Positions 1 through 5,778 of a stretch of DNA of 8,361 nucleotides are shown here, piece after piece. Numbering within the stretch: position 1 is the stretch's first letter; each line of letters opens with the position of its first letter. The position numbers were made by a program, and so were the translations under genes. Location: contig JADGCR010000095.1 of NCBI GenBank assembly GCA_015228895.1, positions 1 through 8,361 of the forward strand, written 5' to 3'. The DNA is from Magnetococcales bacterium (lineage in GTDB: Bacteria > Pseudomonadota > Magnetococcia > Magnetococcales > Magnetaquicoccaceae). The notes beneath the pieces are model-generated. The model made no database searches and was not told where the DNA came from. It was given only the letters and a program-made list of their open reading frames with translations.

Positions 1-2
1 TG

Positions 3-263
3 GACTCCTTCACCTGTGTTTCCTGTCATGATCCCCACGACTTCCGTTCCCTGGCCCGCGCCCCCGGCATCCGCGCCCCCTTGTTGACGTTGATGGCCAG
101 CGAGGACACCATCGTCCCCGTGTCCCACTCGCAACGGCTCATCGCCGCCTGGGGAGGGCCACATCAGGAACGTCTCTTTCCCGGCGCGGACCACAACAAC
201 CTCGTCATGGCCGCAGGCTATCACGAGACCATTCGATCCTTTCTGTCAGCGCTTGACAAATAA
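3..263 (+). CDS. Alpha/beta hydrolase, C-terminal fragment (5' end outside window)
   Basis: The open frame enters from the left edge and ends with TAA at 261-263, giving the last 86 residues of a protein. The segment LLTLMASEDTIVPVSHSQRL matches the strand-and-loop of alpha/beta hydrolases that carries the catalytic Asp (the D of SEDTIVP). GADHNN near the end supplies the catalytic His. This arrangement is typical of S33/YfhR-like serine hydrolases that cleave ester or amide bonds. The nucleophile Ser elbow (GxSxG) would lie upstream of the window, so substrate class cannot be stated. Its last 18 bp overlap tail-to-tail with the methyltransferase on the other strand. That leaves no room for a terminator between the two convergent genes. 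The fold call is fairly sure; the specific function is unknown. Confidence 0.8.
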   Translation, partial: DSFTCVSCHDPHDFRSLARAPGIRAPLLTLMASEDTIVPVSHSQRLIAAWGGPHQERLFPGADHNNLVMAAGYHETIRSFLSALDK

Positions 264-845
264 CAAGATGCGAAAAACATCGGCAAAGACCGGAACGCTC
301 TCCTGCAACCGGAAGCCGTGACGCTGAAAGGTGTCGATGAAATCCCGCATGCGGTAGTTGTATTCGAACACGATCTCCTCCCCCCGCACCATCTCCGCCA
401 GACAGGGCAGGATTCTGCCGAAAAAGGAGCCGTGGTTGGGCTGAATGATCAGCACATGACGCCGACTGAGGCGCATCAGGTGGCGCGCCATGGGTTCGAA
501 ATCGAGAAAATGCTCCAGCATGCCATCGGAGGAGACCAGGTCGTACGCTCCGGTCTCCTCTTCCACCGGACGCAACGCCACGGAGAGTCCCTTGTTGTTG
601 CAGACCGTCACCGCCGTGGGGGAGACATCGATCCCCACGGCGGGCCAGCCGGCTTTCCGGTAGAGGGCCAGGATATGCCCCAACCCGCAACCGACTTCCA
701 TGACGGTGCCGGGAGGAAGGCGTCGCAGCAGGTCGAGGAGCGCCCTCTCCTTGGCCTTGAACATCAGACGCCCCAACAGGGTGAGACGTTCCCTGGTTTC
801 CGACCCCTGCCAACGCCGTTCCCAGATCGCATGGGATTCAGACAC
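246..845 (-). CDS. Class I SAM-dependent methyltransferase
   Basis: This is a 199-residue Rossmann-fold methyltransferase of the Methyltransf_11/23 type. Motif I is VMEVGCGLGH (residues 48-57), the ribose-binding acidic residue is D73 in AVGID, and the post-II segment is SSDGMLEHF (106-113). The C-terminal half (FEYNYRMRDFIDTF) probably shapes the acceptor site. I chose GTG at 845-843 because a full Shine-Dalgarno AGGAGGT (851-857) sits 5 nt upstream. An in-frame ATG at 875 would add 10 residues but has no Shine-Dalgarno. With the GTG start the gene overlaps the DUF2304 gene by 8 bp, which indicates translational coupling. The context suggests methylation of a sugar, lipid or glycan made by the adjacent glycosyltransferase, but the substrate is not visible in the sequence. 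Confidence 0.88.
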   Translation of the reverse strand: MSESHAIWERRWQGSETRERLTLLGRLMFKAKERALLDLLRRLPPGTVMEVGCGLGHILALYRKAGWPAVGIDVSPTAVTVCNNKGLSVALRPVEEETGAYDLVSSDGMLEHFLDFEPMARHLMRLSRRHVLIIQPNHGSFFGRILPCLAEMVRGEEIVFEYNYRMRDFIDTFQRHGFRLQESVPVFADVFRILLFVKR

Positions 846-1233
846 CTTCCACCTCCTGTGACCGTGCCGGTTCATGCCTGGCCAGCCGTTTTTCCAACTC
901 CGCGACCCGGCCTTCCAGCAGCGCCACGTTCTGGGCGATCTCCTTGCGTTGATGATAGGCCGCGGTCAAGGCGAGGGTGAATTGCAGGGCGAGCAGAAAA
1001 AGGGTGAGAATGGCGAAGAACGTCAACAGGGAGATGTGGTTGACAATCCCGATCCAGGCGCCGAGCACCAGATAGAAATCCAGCAGAAAGGGAATGGAGA
1101 GCAACAGCAACGAGATGCCGATCCACAGCAGACTGTACTTTTCCCGGAACTGCTGGGAGCGCACCAGCAGGAGGATGCCCACAAAGAAGAACAAACCCAA
1201 CAGCAAGATCAGCAGTGACTGTTTTGGGGTCAT
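838..1233 (-). CDS. DUF2304 family small membrane protein
   Basis: This 131-residue protein has three hydrophobic helices (about residues 6-23, 35-58 and 68-91) and then a charged heptad-like helix, EGRVAELEKRLARHE (about 106-120). Helix layout, size and position directly after a GT2 glycosyltransferase match DUF2304 proteins. These are commonly encoded beside, or fused to, polyprenyl-phosphate-type GT2 enzymes and are thought to help anchor them or handle their lipid-linked product. The ATG at 1233 overlaps the glycosyltransferase stop as ATGA (4 bp), a classic coupled start. The same frame stays open far upstream to 1752, but that extension is antisense-like sequence inside the glycosyltransferase gene and I do not count it. 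The cytoplasmic coiled-coil tail could bind the enzyme; that is inference. Confidence 0.85.
   Translation of the reverse strand: MTPKQSLLILLLGLFFFVGILLLVRSQQFREKYSLLWIGISLLLLSIPFLLDFYLVLGAWIGIVNHISLLTFFAILTLFLLALQFTLALTAAYHQRKEIAQNVALLEGRVAELEKRLARHEPARSQEVEGV
851..857 (-). promoter_or_regulatory. Strong ribosome binding site of the methyltransferase gene
   Basis: On the minus strand AGGAGGT is followed by GGAAG and then GTG. It is a near-perfect anti-16S match at normal spacing, and it lies inside the 3' end of the DUF2304 coding sequence. It decides the start in favour of GTG at 845 over ATG at 875. Confidence 0.75.
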
Positions 1234-1940
1234 TTGCGCGGTTCCGTTGGCAGTTTGATCAACAGGCTCATGAAAAAGGAGAGGGTCATCTTGATGAGGT
1301 AATAGACGGGTCGGACAAGGCCGGAGTGCATGGAACCGGTCTGGCTGGCGAACATGCGCACCGGAATTTCCATCACCTTGAATCCTTTGCGGCGCAACAA
1401 CAGGATCACATTGGCATCGGGAAAGTCGTCCGGGAAGATCCTGGAGCAATAGAACCGCAGCACTTCGGCGTTCAAGGCCTGGAAGCCGCTGGTGGGATCG
1501 GTGATGCGCCACCCCGTGAAGCGGTTGAGCAGCAGGCCGAAGAATCGTTGTCCCATCCGTCGCAGCCGGGAGACCCGATAGCTGTGGAGACCCAGGAAAC
1601 GACTGCCGATCACCACATCGCACCCCCCGGTTTCCAGCGCCAGAAGCAGATCCTGAACATGCTCCGGGTCGTGCTGGCCATCCCCGTCCAGTTGCACCAC
1701 CCTGGGATAGCCCTTTTGCAGGGCGTAGAGGTAGCCGGTTTGCAGCGCGCACCCATACCCCAGATTGGTGGGATGACGCAACACCCGCCCCCCGGCGGTT
1801 TCCGCGACCTTGCGGGTGTTGTCCTGGGAGCAGTCATCCACCACCACCACATGAAACCCCAAAGCCAGCACCTTGGCCACCACCGGGCCAATGGCCTGCG
1901 CTTCATTGAATGCCGGAATGATCACCAGAGGAGGGGGCAT
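1230..1940 (-). CDS. GT2 family glycosyltransferase (polyprenyl-phosphate type)
   Basis: This is a 236-residue GT-A fold enzyme resembling dolichol- or undecaprenyl-phosphate sugar transferases. It begins PLVIIPAFNEAQAIGPVV, has VVVVDDCSQDNT (nucleotide-sugar binding, D35/D36), then VVQLDGDGQHDP with the metal-binding DxD at 85-87, and DPTSGFQALN (148-157). The C-terminus (YYLIKMTLSFFMSLLIKL, about 213-230) is hydrophobic and amphipathic and probably associates with the membrane. The likely activity is transfer of a sugar from a nucleotide donor to a lipid phosphate at the cytoplasmic face. The ATG at 1940 begins two residues before the first strand, as expected for the family, but lacks a clear Shine-Dalgarno. 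An in-frame TTG at 1982 would add 14 residues unlike the family. It overlaps the DUF2304 gene by 4 bp. Confidence 0.9.
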   Translation of the reverse strand: MPPPLVIIPAFNEAQAIGPVVAKVLALGFHVVVVDDCSQDNTRKVAETAGGRVLRHPTNLGYGCALQTGYLYALQKGYPRVVQLDGDGQHDPEHVQDLLLALETGGCDVVIGSRFLGLHSYRVSRLRRMGQRFFGLLLNRFTGWRITDPTSGFQALNAEVLRFYCSRIFPDDFPDANVILLLRRKGFKVMEIPVRMFASQTGSMHSGLVRPVYYLIKMTLSFFMSLLIKLPTEPRK

Positions 1941-2046
1941 GTCGTCGCCAGCGCCAGCAGGAATGGATGGATTGGGCCACAAGACCGGGAAACGGTGTTA
2001 CTATTTCTCTATCTTGTGTTGAAACGCAAGGAAAAAAGCCACCGGT

Positions 2047-2967
2047 TCAACCCGCGAGCCGATCGACTATGGCGGCGGCGATGGGTTGACGGGTGACGGA
2101 CTCGAAATCCCCGAAGGCGGGAAAGGGGGTGACATCCTTGCAGTAATACCGGCCATCCGCGCCACGCTGCAAATCGATGCCGCAAAACGGCAAACCCAGC
2201 AAGCGGACCAGTTCCAGGCAGCAAGCGTTGATCTCGAACGGCAAAAAAAGCGGACGCATCCCCCCCCGACCCTGGCCCCCGGGCTCCCTGGCGGCCCTCT
2301 CCGGGGACCACTCCGTGGCAAACAACGCGGAACCGACCACATGCACACGAATCTCCCGCTCCCCGATCCAGGCCTGAAACTGGGTGGGCAGGACGCGCAC
2401 CCGGTCCAGACGCCCCATGCCCTCCGGGTCCAGTTCCCGCGCCACCGCCCCCATCGCGCCGATGGTCTGATAGACCACGCGCCCGTGTCGCCGCTGAAAC
2501 GCCCGCACCTCCTCCGGATTGTTGGAGATCAAGGTGGGAGGGATCGAAAAACCGCATTTGACAATTTGCTGATACAAAAGGGGCCTGGAACCGTCACGCT
2601 CGAACAAACTCAATTTGTTGAACACCGGAACCGTCACGCTCTCCAACCAGTCGCGCAGGATGCCGAAAAACAACGCTCTCCGGTTCAGCAACCCGACATC
2701 CGGGACGCGCCAACCCCTCCGGGGCAGAAAAGGGGGCGCCTGGAACGGCGTGGAGCGGACATACACCCCGGAGAAATCGGACAGATCCCATCGGGAGCGC
2801 CCCAGATGCAAACTCCCCCCCACCCCCGTTTTCCGCACTTCCAGCACACAGTCCAACTGGGACCAGTCGCGGGGGTCCAGCAACAGATACCTCACACCCC
2901 GGCTCCGCATCTCCGCCAACAATCGCGTCATGGAAAGGTCGCCTGGTACGCCACAGACCAAAATCAT
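2047..2967 (-). CDS. RimK/MvdD-like ATP-grasp protein with altered active-site residues
   Basis: This 306-residue protein has an N-terminal pre-ATP-grasp domain (ILVCGVPGD at the start, GVYVRSTPF at 67-75). A linker with VPVFNKLS and SRPLLYQQ precedes the ATP-grasp domain. Recognisable are GFSIPPTLISNNPEEVRAF (139-157), QFQAWIGEREIRVHVVGSAL (196-215), EINACCLELVRLLGLPFCGIDL (245-266) and DVTPFP (278-283). Such enzymes use ATP to join a carboxylate to an amine or hydroxyl, often on a peptide. The Arg of EIRVHVVG and D265 are kept. The usual VYK lysine is Q167 here (VVYQT), and the usual ExNP metal motif reads DVTP. I chose ATG at 2967 because the protein then begins on the first strand; the frame stays open upstream into the previous gene. 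It lies 19 bp after its degenerate paralogue. It could be a weakened ligase or a binding protein. Confidence 0.82.
   Translation of the reverse strand: MILVCGVPGDLSMTRLLAEMRSRGVRYLLLDPRDWSQLDCVLEVRKTGVGGSLHLGRSRWDLSDFSGVYVRSTPFQAPPFLPRRGWRVPDVGLLNRRALFFGILRDWLESVTVPVFNKLSLFERDGSRPLLYQQIVKCGFSIPPTLISNNPEEVRAFQRRHGRVVYQTIGAMGAVARELDPEGMGRLDRVRVLPTQFQAWIGEREIRVHVVGSALFATEWSPERAAREPGGQGRGGMRPLFLPFEINACCLELVRLLGLPFCGIDLQRGADGRYYCKDVTPFPAFGDFESVTRQPIAAAIVDRLAG
2587..2641. repeat. 15-bp direct repeat flanking a short inverted repeat inside the ATP-grasp gene
   Basis: GGAACCGTCACGCTC occurs exactly at 2587-2601 and again at 2627-2641, a 40-bp period. Between the copies lies AACAAA-CTCAA-TTTGTT (2603-2619), a perfect 6-bp inverted repeat with a 5-nt loop. 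The period is not a multiple of three, so the copies encode different peptides (ERDGS and ESVTV). The protein still matches the family's expected length here, so this is not a recent in-frame duplication. Origin and role are unknown. Confidence 0.6.
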
Positions 2968-2986
2968 CCTGTTCACGGCCTCTTTG

Positions 2987-3853
2987 CTATAATCCAGCCT
3001 GCCCACCCAGATACCCCACCACGGCCTCCACATGATCCTCCCTGGTGCACTCCGGAAAGGTGCTGGCGGCAAGAAAGCGCCAGTCACTCCGCCGCGCTCC
3101 GGGGGCGAACCACAGTTGCAGCAGTTCGCACTCCACGAGACGCGCCAGCTTGATGCAGCCGATCTCCAGGCTCGCGGGAATCTCTCCGACCACGGCATTG
3201 CCCGCCACCAACACGGACCGCGCCTCCGGTCGCGCCGTCTCTTCCAGGAAGCAACCCGCCCCCCGCCCCAACGCGGGAAGCGCCGCCCCTCTCCCGGACG
3301 CCACCTCCATCACCCGCACCCGCCCATCCACCAGTCGCGGGGTACAGTACCCGCCCCGACCGCGCCGCTGGAGATGACGGGGGTTGGTGAACAGGCTCAA
3401 GCCGCGCACCGGCAATTCGGCGCGGCGCGCCAGCAACATCCACTGCGCATCGCTGAAATCCACGCCGGACATCCCCTGGCGCACCGCCGGATTGATCACC
3501 CGGCACGGCAATGACTCCAGCAGGCTTCTCAGCAACGCCTGCCACTCCATGGCCGCGAACTCCCGATCCGCCGGGCTCGACAGCAGGCCATCCTCCACCG
3601 TCACCCGACGCAAGCGGTTGAAGACCAACGTGTCGGAGTTCAACGTCCACTCCAGCCCGTCGGTGAAACGAATCCGTGTCCGCACCCGCATCTTCTCCTC
3701 ACCCCCCAACTGATGGGACCAGTGCGGCGCGCCCACCAGGGACTCCACGGTCACGAAACGACCCGAATCCGCGCCATGCCGCCGCACAAACGCCTGATGC
3801 ACGTTCCAGGACGGCCGGTCCCGCCGATGGGCCAATGTCATCAAAAGCGCCAT
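2987..3853 (-). CDS. Degenerate ATP-grasp-like partner protein
   Basis: No standard domain name is evident for this 288-residue protein, but its layout follows that of the downstream ATP-grasp protein. NSDTLVFNRLRRV (72-84) parallels DFSGVYVRSTPF. EWQALLRSLLESLPCRVINPA (103-123) parallels ILRDWLESVTVPVFNKL. ARRAELPVRGLSLFTNP (142-158) parallels VKCGFSIPPTLISNNP. LEETARPEARSVLVAGNAVV (203-222) parallels the EIRVHVVG strand region. SLEIGCIKLARLVECELLQL (228-247) with DWRFLAASTFPE (257-268) parallels EINACCLELVRLLGL with RYYCKDVTPFPA. The central ATP-binding part is shortened, and no lysine, Asp or Glu/Asn ligands remain. I infer a pseudo-enzyme that pairs with the next gene product. A purine-rich AGGGAGG lies about 15 nt before ATG 3853; ATG at 3841 is an alternative start. 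Gaps are 37 bp upstream and 19 bp downstream. Confidence 0.78.
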   Translation of the reverse strand: MALLMTLAHRRDRPSWNVHQAFVRRHGADSGRFVTVESLVGAPHWSHQLGGEEKMRVRTRIRFTDGLEWTLNSDTLVFNRLRRVTVEDGLLSSPADREFAAMEWQALLRSLLESLPCRVINPAVRQGMSGVDFSDAQWMLLARRAELPVRGLSLFTNPRHLQRRGRGGYCTPRLVDGRVRVMEVASGRGAALPALGRGAGCFLEETARPEARSVLVAGNAVVGEIPASLEIGCIKLARLVECELLQLWFAPGARRSDWRFLAASTFPECTREDHVEAVVGYLGGQAGL

Positions 3854-3890
3854 ACCGGAACCGACATCCTCCCTGAGTCTCCAACCATCT

Positions 3891-5507
3891 CTAGCGCCCC
3901 CGCTCCTCTTCCGCGCAGAATCCCGAACAGAGAACAGGCGCCCGGAGTTCCCGGTCGATGAATGGCCGGCCGACCATCACGGCCTCCTCCAAAGCGCGCA
4001 CTCTGACCTCCAGGGCGGCGAGGTCATCCCTGGAACCGTCCCGCTCCACGAGGTCCGCTCCCCCCCCGCCTCCCGGAGGCGTCTCCGATGGCGGCAGCGC
4101 CCCGCCGACCAAAAAACGGACCTTGACGACTTCCCCCTCCTGACCGACCGGAAGCACCCCAATCCCGGTCTCCCTGCCGTTGTAGGCCCTGGAACCGGGG
4201 GTCGTATCCCCTGCGAACCGGGCATTGCCCGTACTGCCGGGAAACACGTCCCCGTCATCTCCCCGATTGGCGCCGGTTTCCAGGTCCATCCGCCCATCCG
4301 CCTGCATCAGGGCCACTTTCGGATGGCTCTCGTCCGTGTTGAAACCGATGGAGTCATCCACATGATAGATCAGCAACCCTTCTCCTGGGAGATACGCGTC
4401 GAACCCCTTTTTCCGGCGGTTTTCCAGCAGAAAGTACTCCTGGCCACCGAGTCCGTCCCGCCACAGGGCGTAGACCTTCCTGCCGGTCTGGACATCCGCG
4501 ACCGCCACCAGACCCTCCCGGTCCACCCGCTCCACCTTCACCCACCCCTGATCCGCCTTGCAGTAGGCCGAGGGGTGCGCCGGGGTCGCGCCGTCGTTGT
4601 TCCAACTGCCCCCCGCCATGAGACACCAGTTGCCCAGCCCGGAGGAGGTGCAGTCCGTATCGTAGAAATCGATCCAGCCAAACAGGATGTGGCCCAGCTC
4701 ATGGGCGCACACCCCGACACGGGCCTCCTCCGGGATGGTCAGATAGGCGTACAGCCGGATTCCGTCCACGTCATGCGGTCCGCCGGAGAGCACCCACTTG
4801 TGGGACCAGAGGTGTTCCGGATTGCCGGTTCTTTCCGCATCCGGTCCGGCATGGATCAGGACCAGGGCATCCACGAAACCATTGCCGTCGTTGTCATACC
4901 GGGCAAAATCGACGCCCTGGACCAGCTCCATGGCCTCGCGGGCCATGTTCCGGGCATTGGGGGCCGCCTGTCCCATACCCGACGCGCCATGGGCGTAATG
5001 GTGCATCGGGCTGGAGAGTCGATACGGCCCCACCACCTGACCCACGATGTTCACCAACCCGCCGGAAGCCTCCAGATAATACTCCCGCACACTCCCGGTG
5101 GAGAGCGTGCCCCGGGAAAAAAACAGCTCCTCGAACTCCGCCGCGGGACGTTTCATGGACAGGTCGGAGAACTCCACCAGGATGACCAGCACCCGCACAT
5201 CCCCGCGCAACGGCGCCCGGTCCGCAGCGGCGGAACGCACCACCCCAGGAGGGGTCCCAGGGGGAAACAGCGTCCCAGGAAAGATCAAGCCGTCGTTCAT
5301 TCCGGTGGGGGTGGGACGGCGGAGACGCAACATGGGGGTCAGCAGTCGTGTCCCCTTGCGCCGCAACCCGGCCAACTCCTTGCGAATCCTGGCCTGCAAA
5401 TCCGGATGGGGCATCACCGCGTGTCGCGAGAGCTCCCCCACACCCGCCGACTCACGGTAAATATTCCGGATACCCCGCAAAAACGAGGAGATCTTTTTTG
5501 GTTTCAT
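3891..5507 (-). CDS. M6 family metalloprotease (immune inhibitor A-like) with C-terminal coiled-coil tail
   Basis: This 538-residue zinc protease has a basic N-terminal region (1-65) and a catalytic domain from about 104 (VRVLVILVEFSD). REYYLEASGG (141-150) and RYDNDGNGFVDALVLIHAGP (203-222, a likely Ca site) follow. The zinc motif is HELGH at 269-273 with the probable third ligand D280 in GWIDFYD, and GNWCLMAGGSW (292-302) forms the Met-turn. FLLENRR and GEGLLIYHVDD (375-385) are also typical of M6 proteins. A Gly/Pro linker (477-484) leads to a heptad-like helix (DDLAALEVRVRALEEAV, 494-510) and a tail with GRPFIDRELRAP and two Cys (CSGFC). M6 proteases are normally secreted, yet no signal peptide follows ATG 5507. 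No strong Shine-Dalgarno is seen. As first gene of the trio it may be substrate, partner or maturation protease of the ATP-grasp pair. Confidence 0.9.
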   Translation of the reverse strand: MKPKKISSFLRGIRNIYRESAGVGELSRHAVMPHPDLQARIRKELAGLRRKGTRLLTPMLRLRRPTPTGMNDGLIFPGTLFPPGTPPGVVRSAAADRAPLRGDVRVLVILVEFSDLSMKRPAAEFEELFFSRGTLSTGSVREYYLEASGGLVNIVGQVVGPYRLSSPMHHYAHGASGMGQAAPNARNMAREAMELVQGVDFARYDNDGNGFVDALVLIHAGPDAERTGNPEHLWSHKWVLSGGPHDVDGIRLYAYLTIPEEARVGVCAHELGHILFGWIDFYDTDCTSSGLGNWCLMAGGSWNNDGATPAHPSAYCKADQGWVKVERVDREGLVAVADVQTGRKVYALWRDGLGGQEYFLLENRRKKGFDAYLPGEGLLIYHVDDSIGFNTDESHPKVALMQADGRMDLETGANRGDDGDVFPGSTGNARFAGDTTPGSRAYNGRETGIGVLPVGQEGEVVKVRFLVGGALPPSETPPGGGGGADLVERDGSRDDLAALEVRVRALEEAVMVGRPFIDRELRAPVLCSGFCAEEERGR

Positions 5508-5516
5508 CAGACCCGT

Positions 5517-5570
5517 TCATCCCCAAAAAACAACCAGGACAGACAACATCAAGATTGATATAAGATTCAT
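5517..5570 (-). other. 17-codon hydrophobic mini-ORF, in frame with the protease and ended by TGA
   Basis: ATG at 5570 encodes MNLISILMLSVLVVFWG followed by TGA, in the same frame as the M6 gene and four codons before its ATG. It resembles the hydrophobic core of a signal peptide or a tiny membrane peptide. An upstream GTG followed by a run of eight A residues would supply MKK in this frame if the run were one base shorter. It may be a decayed signal sequence, a leader peptide or coincidence. No Shine-Dalgarno is visible, and a TTGACA hexamer at 5585-5590 may place transcription starts downstream of it. Confidence 0.3.
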
Positions 5571-5719
5571 TTTTTTTCACGTTTTGTCAAATTTTATTTT
5601 CAACGAGGATCTCAAACGCCATGACTGAGATATAATGTGGCTTCATTTTTAATACAGGATCGCTTTGTCGGGACAATAGATTCCTAAAATAATCAACCGT
5701 TGAATACAACCATAAATTT

Positions 5720-5746
5720 CTTATATCATTTTATTATTGTTTTCAA
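5720..5746 (-). promoter_or_regulatory. Candidate sigma-70 extended -10 promoter for the protease operon
   Basis: On the minus strand TTGAAA (5746-5741, five of six consensus bases) is followed after 15 bp by TATAAG (5725-5720, five of six), preceded by TG one base upstream (TGATATAAG, an extended -10). The 15-bp spacer is short but tolerated with an extended -10. A start near 5713 would give a 5' leader of roughly 200 nt before the protease ATG. This is pattern matching in AT-rich DNA, so false positives are likely. Confidence 0.4.
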
Positions 5747-5757
5747 TGGATTGGATG

Positions 5758-5768
5758 CGCGTCACGCG
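5758..5768. repeat. Palindrome CGCGT-C-ACGCG
   Basis: Perfect 5-bp arms surround a single central base, about 12 bp upstream of the candidate -35. It sits at the border between AT-rich and GC-rich DNA and could be an operator half-site pair. It is short, so chance is possible. Confidence 0.3.
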
Positions 5769-5778
5769 ATCCGATCGA

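Noticed and set aside
318..980. Plus-strand open frame of 220 codons opposite the methyltransferase
   Set aside because: It is antisense to a methyltransferase with clear SAM motifs, and its composition is typical of a shadow frame.
2029..2080. T6 run just after the ATP-grasp stop, considered as an intrinsic terminator
   Set aside because: Only a weak GCCGCC/GGTGGC pairing with a loop of more than 25 nt precedes it, which is not a convincing terminator hairpin.
1215..2096. Plus-strand open frame of 293 codons opposite the glycosyltransferase
   Set aside because: It mirrors the GT2 gene on the other strand and has no recognisable domain.
2086..3153. Plus-strand open frame of 355 codons opposite the ATP-grasp gene
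   Set aside because: It is a low-complexity Pro/Gln/His/Arg-rich translation antisense to a motif-bearing gene, with no start signal.
3841..3867. Mini-ORF MSVPVWRF ending TGATG over an alternative start of the ATP-grasp-like partner
   Set aside because: Its AGGGAGG touches the ATG directly, too close for initiation, and the peptide is only eight residues.
4323..5558. Long plus-strand open frame of 411 codons opposite the M6 protease
   Set aside because: It is antisense to a gene with clear protease motifs. Its translation is His/Gln/Pro/Arg-rich without any recognisable fold, as expected for a GC-rich shadow frame.
5452..5580. Minus-strand 42-codon frame from GTG 5580 overlapping the protease start, containing CPGCF
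   Set aside because: It has no Shine-Dalgarno, and most of its second half is the protease gene read in another frame.
5631..5636. Perfect TATAAT on the plus strand
   Set aside because: No acceptable -35 is found 16-18 bp upstream (GATCTC at the position), and no plus-strand gene follows; expected by chance in AT-rich DNA.
5587..5646. Minus-strand 19-codon mini-ORF MKPHYISVMAFEILVENKI in the protease leader, considered as a precursor peptide
   Set aside because: It has no ribosome binding site and no leader/core pattern. The likeness of MKPHYIS to the protease start MKPKKIS is too short to mean anything.
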